A program made the translations under genes and the position numbers. Shown here piece after piece: positions 4,982 through 5,263 of a stretch of DNA of 5,263 nucleotides (position 1 is its first letter; the number at the start of each line of letters is the position of its first letter). The DNA comes from JAZKFR01 sp040386295. GTDB lineage: Bacteria; Pseudomonadota; Gammaproteobacteria; Burkholderiales; Rhodocyclaceae. The notes below the pieces were generated by a model. That model searched no databases, was not told the origin of the DNA, and worked only from the letters and a program-made list of their open reading frames with translations. The stretch lies in contig JAZKFR010000124.1 in the NCBI GenBank assembly GCA_040386295.1, forward strand, positions 1-5,263, given 5' to 3'.

Positions 4982-5263
4982 ATGACTTTTGCTGATGCTT
5001 CCGCTACACCCCACCACGCGATTGCCCCGGTGGAGCAGATTATTGCTGATCTACGCGCAGGCAAGATGGTCATTCTGGTCGATGAAGAAGACCGTGAAAA
5101 CGAAGGGGATTTGGTTATTGCCGCAGAGCATGTGACGCCTGAAAGCATCAACTTTATGACCAAACATGCGCGTGGTTTGGTTTGCCTCACCTTGACCGAG
5201 CAGCGTTGCAAGCAAATTGGTCTGGCGCCGATGGCGCGTGATAACAAGAGTCGTTTCAGTACC
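4982..5263 (+). CDS. ribB: RibB, 3,4-dihydroxy-2-butanone 4-phosphate synthase (partial, N-terminal part; possibly RibBA)
   Basis: RibB converts ribulose 5-phosphate to 3,4-dihydroxy-2-butanone 4-phosphate and formate in riboflavin synthesis. Ninety-four codons are visible before the right edge. The N-terminal signature is clear: PVEQIIADLRAGKMVILVDE (16-35), then the catalytic metal and substrate loop DRENEGD (37-43), VTPESINFMTKHARGLVCL (51-69) and LTEQRCKQIGL (71-81), as in functional family members. The missing half decides whether this is RibB alone (about 210-220 residues) or the N-terminal half of a RibBA fusion with GTP cyclohydrolase II, which is common in Betaproteobacteria. The ATG at 4982 is the natural start: the residues before the homologous region match the family, and upstream there is only a weak GGG. 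The gene follows moaA by 117 bases. I saw no FMN riboswitch in that gap. Confidence 0.93.
   Translation, partial: MTFADASATPHHAIAPVEQIIADLRAGKMVILVDEEDRENEGDLVIAAEHVTPESINFMTKHARGLVCLTLTEQRCKQIGLAPMARDNKSRFST

Overview
The window looks like an ordinary stretch of chromosome from a betaproteobacterium. The main evidence is the minus-strand order DUF971 protein, ubiE, Tim44-like membrane protein, ubiJ, an arrangement I know from Betaproteobacteria. The ubiquinone genes, a molybdopterin gene of proteobacterial type and moderate GC content (judged by eye, not computed) agree with this. I cannot place the organism to genus or family. I see no mobile element, tRNA, rRNA, CRISPR array or attachment site.

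Minus-strand block (positions 2403 down to 1). A 140-residue DUF971 protein is followed after 22 bases by ubiE, the C-methyltransferase of ubiquinone/menaquinone synthesis. After 11 bases comes a secreted or membrane-anchored Tim44-domain protein, whose ribosome binding site overlaps the ubiE stop codon. After 46 bases comes the start of ubiJ, the SCP2-type lipid-binding accessory factor of ubiquinone synthesis, which runs off the left edge. The tight spacing suggests one transcript devoted largely to ubiquinone synthesis, with two members of unknown function travelling with it.

Divergent intergenic region (2404-2884). About 480 bases separate the two gene blocks. I see no credible gene in it. 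It holds a candidate leftward promoter just upstream of the DUF971 gene, a candidate rightward extended -10 promoter near 2632-2640, a cluster of AGTGCA/TGCACT motifs next to that promoter, and a small hairpin in the presumed 5' leader of the rightward transcript.

Plus-strand block (2885 to the right edge). An HDOD-domain protein that has lost the HD histidine is followed after 30 bases by moaA, the radical-SAM GTP 3',8-cyclase of molybdenum cofactor synthesis. After 117 AT-richer bases with a weak terminator-like hairpin comes the start of ribB (or the RibB half of a ribBA fusion), cut off by the right edge. MoaA consumes GTP, as does the RibA step that works alongside RibB, but nothing in the sequence shows that the two pathways are coordinated here.

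The window does not contain an evident new multi-gene system. The points most worth a second look are the uncharacterised Tim44-like and DUF971 proteins inside the ubiquinone operon, and the AGTGCACT palindrome abutting an extended -10 promoter upstream of the HDOD gene.
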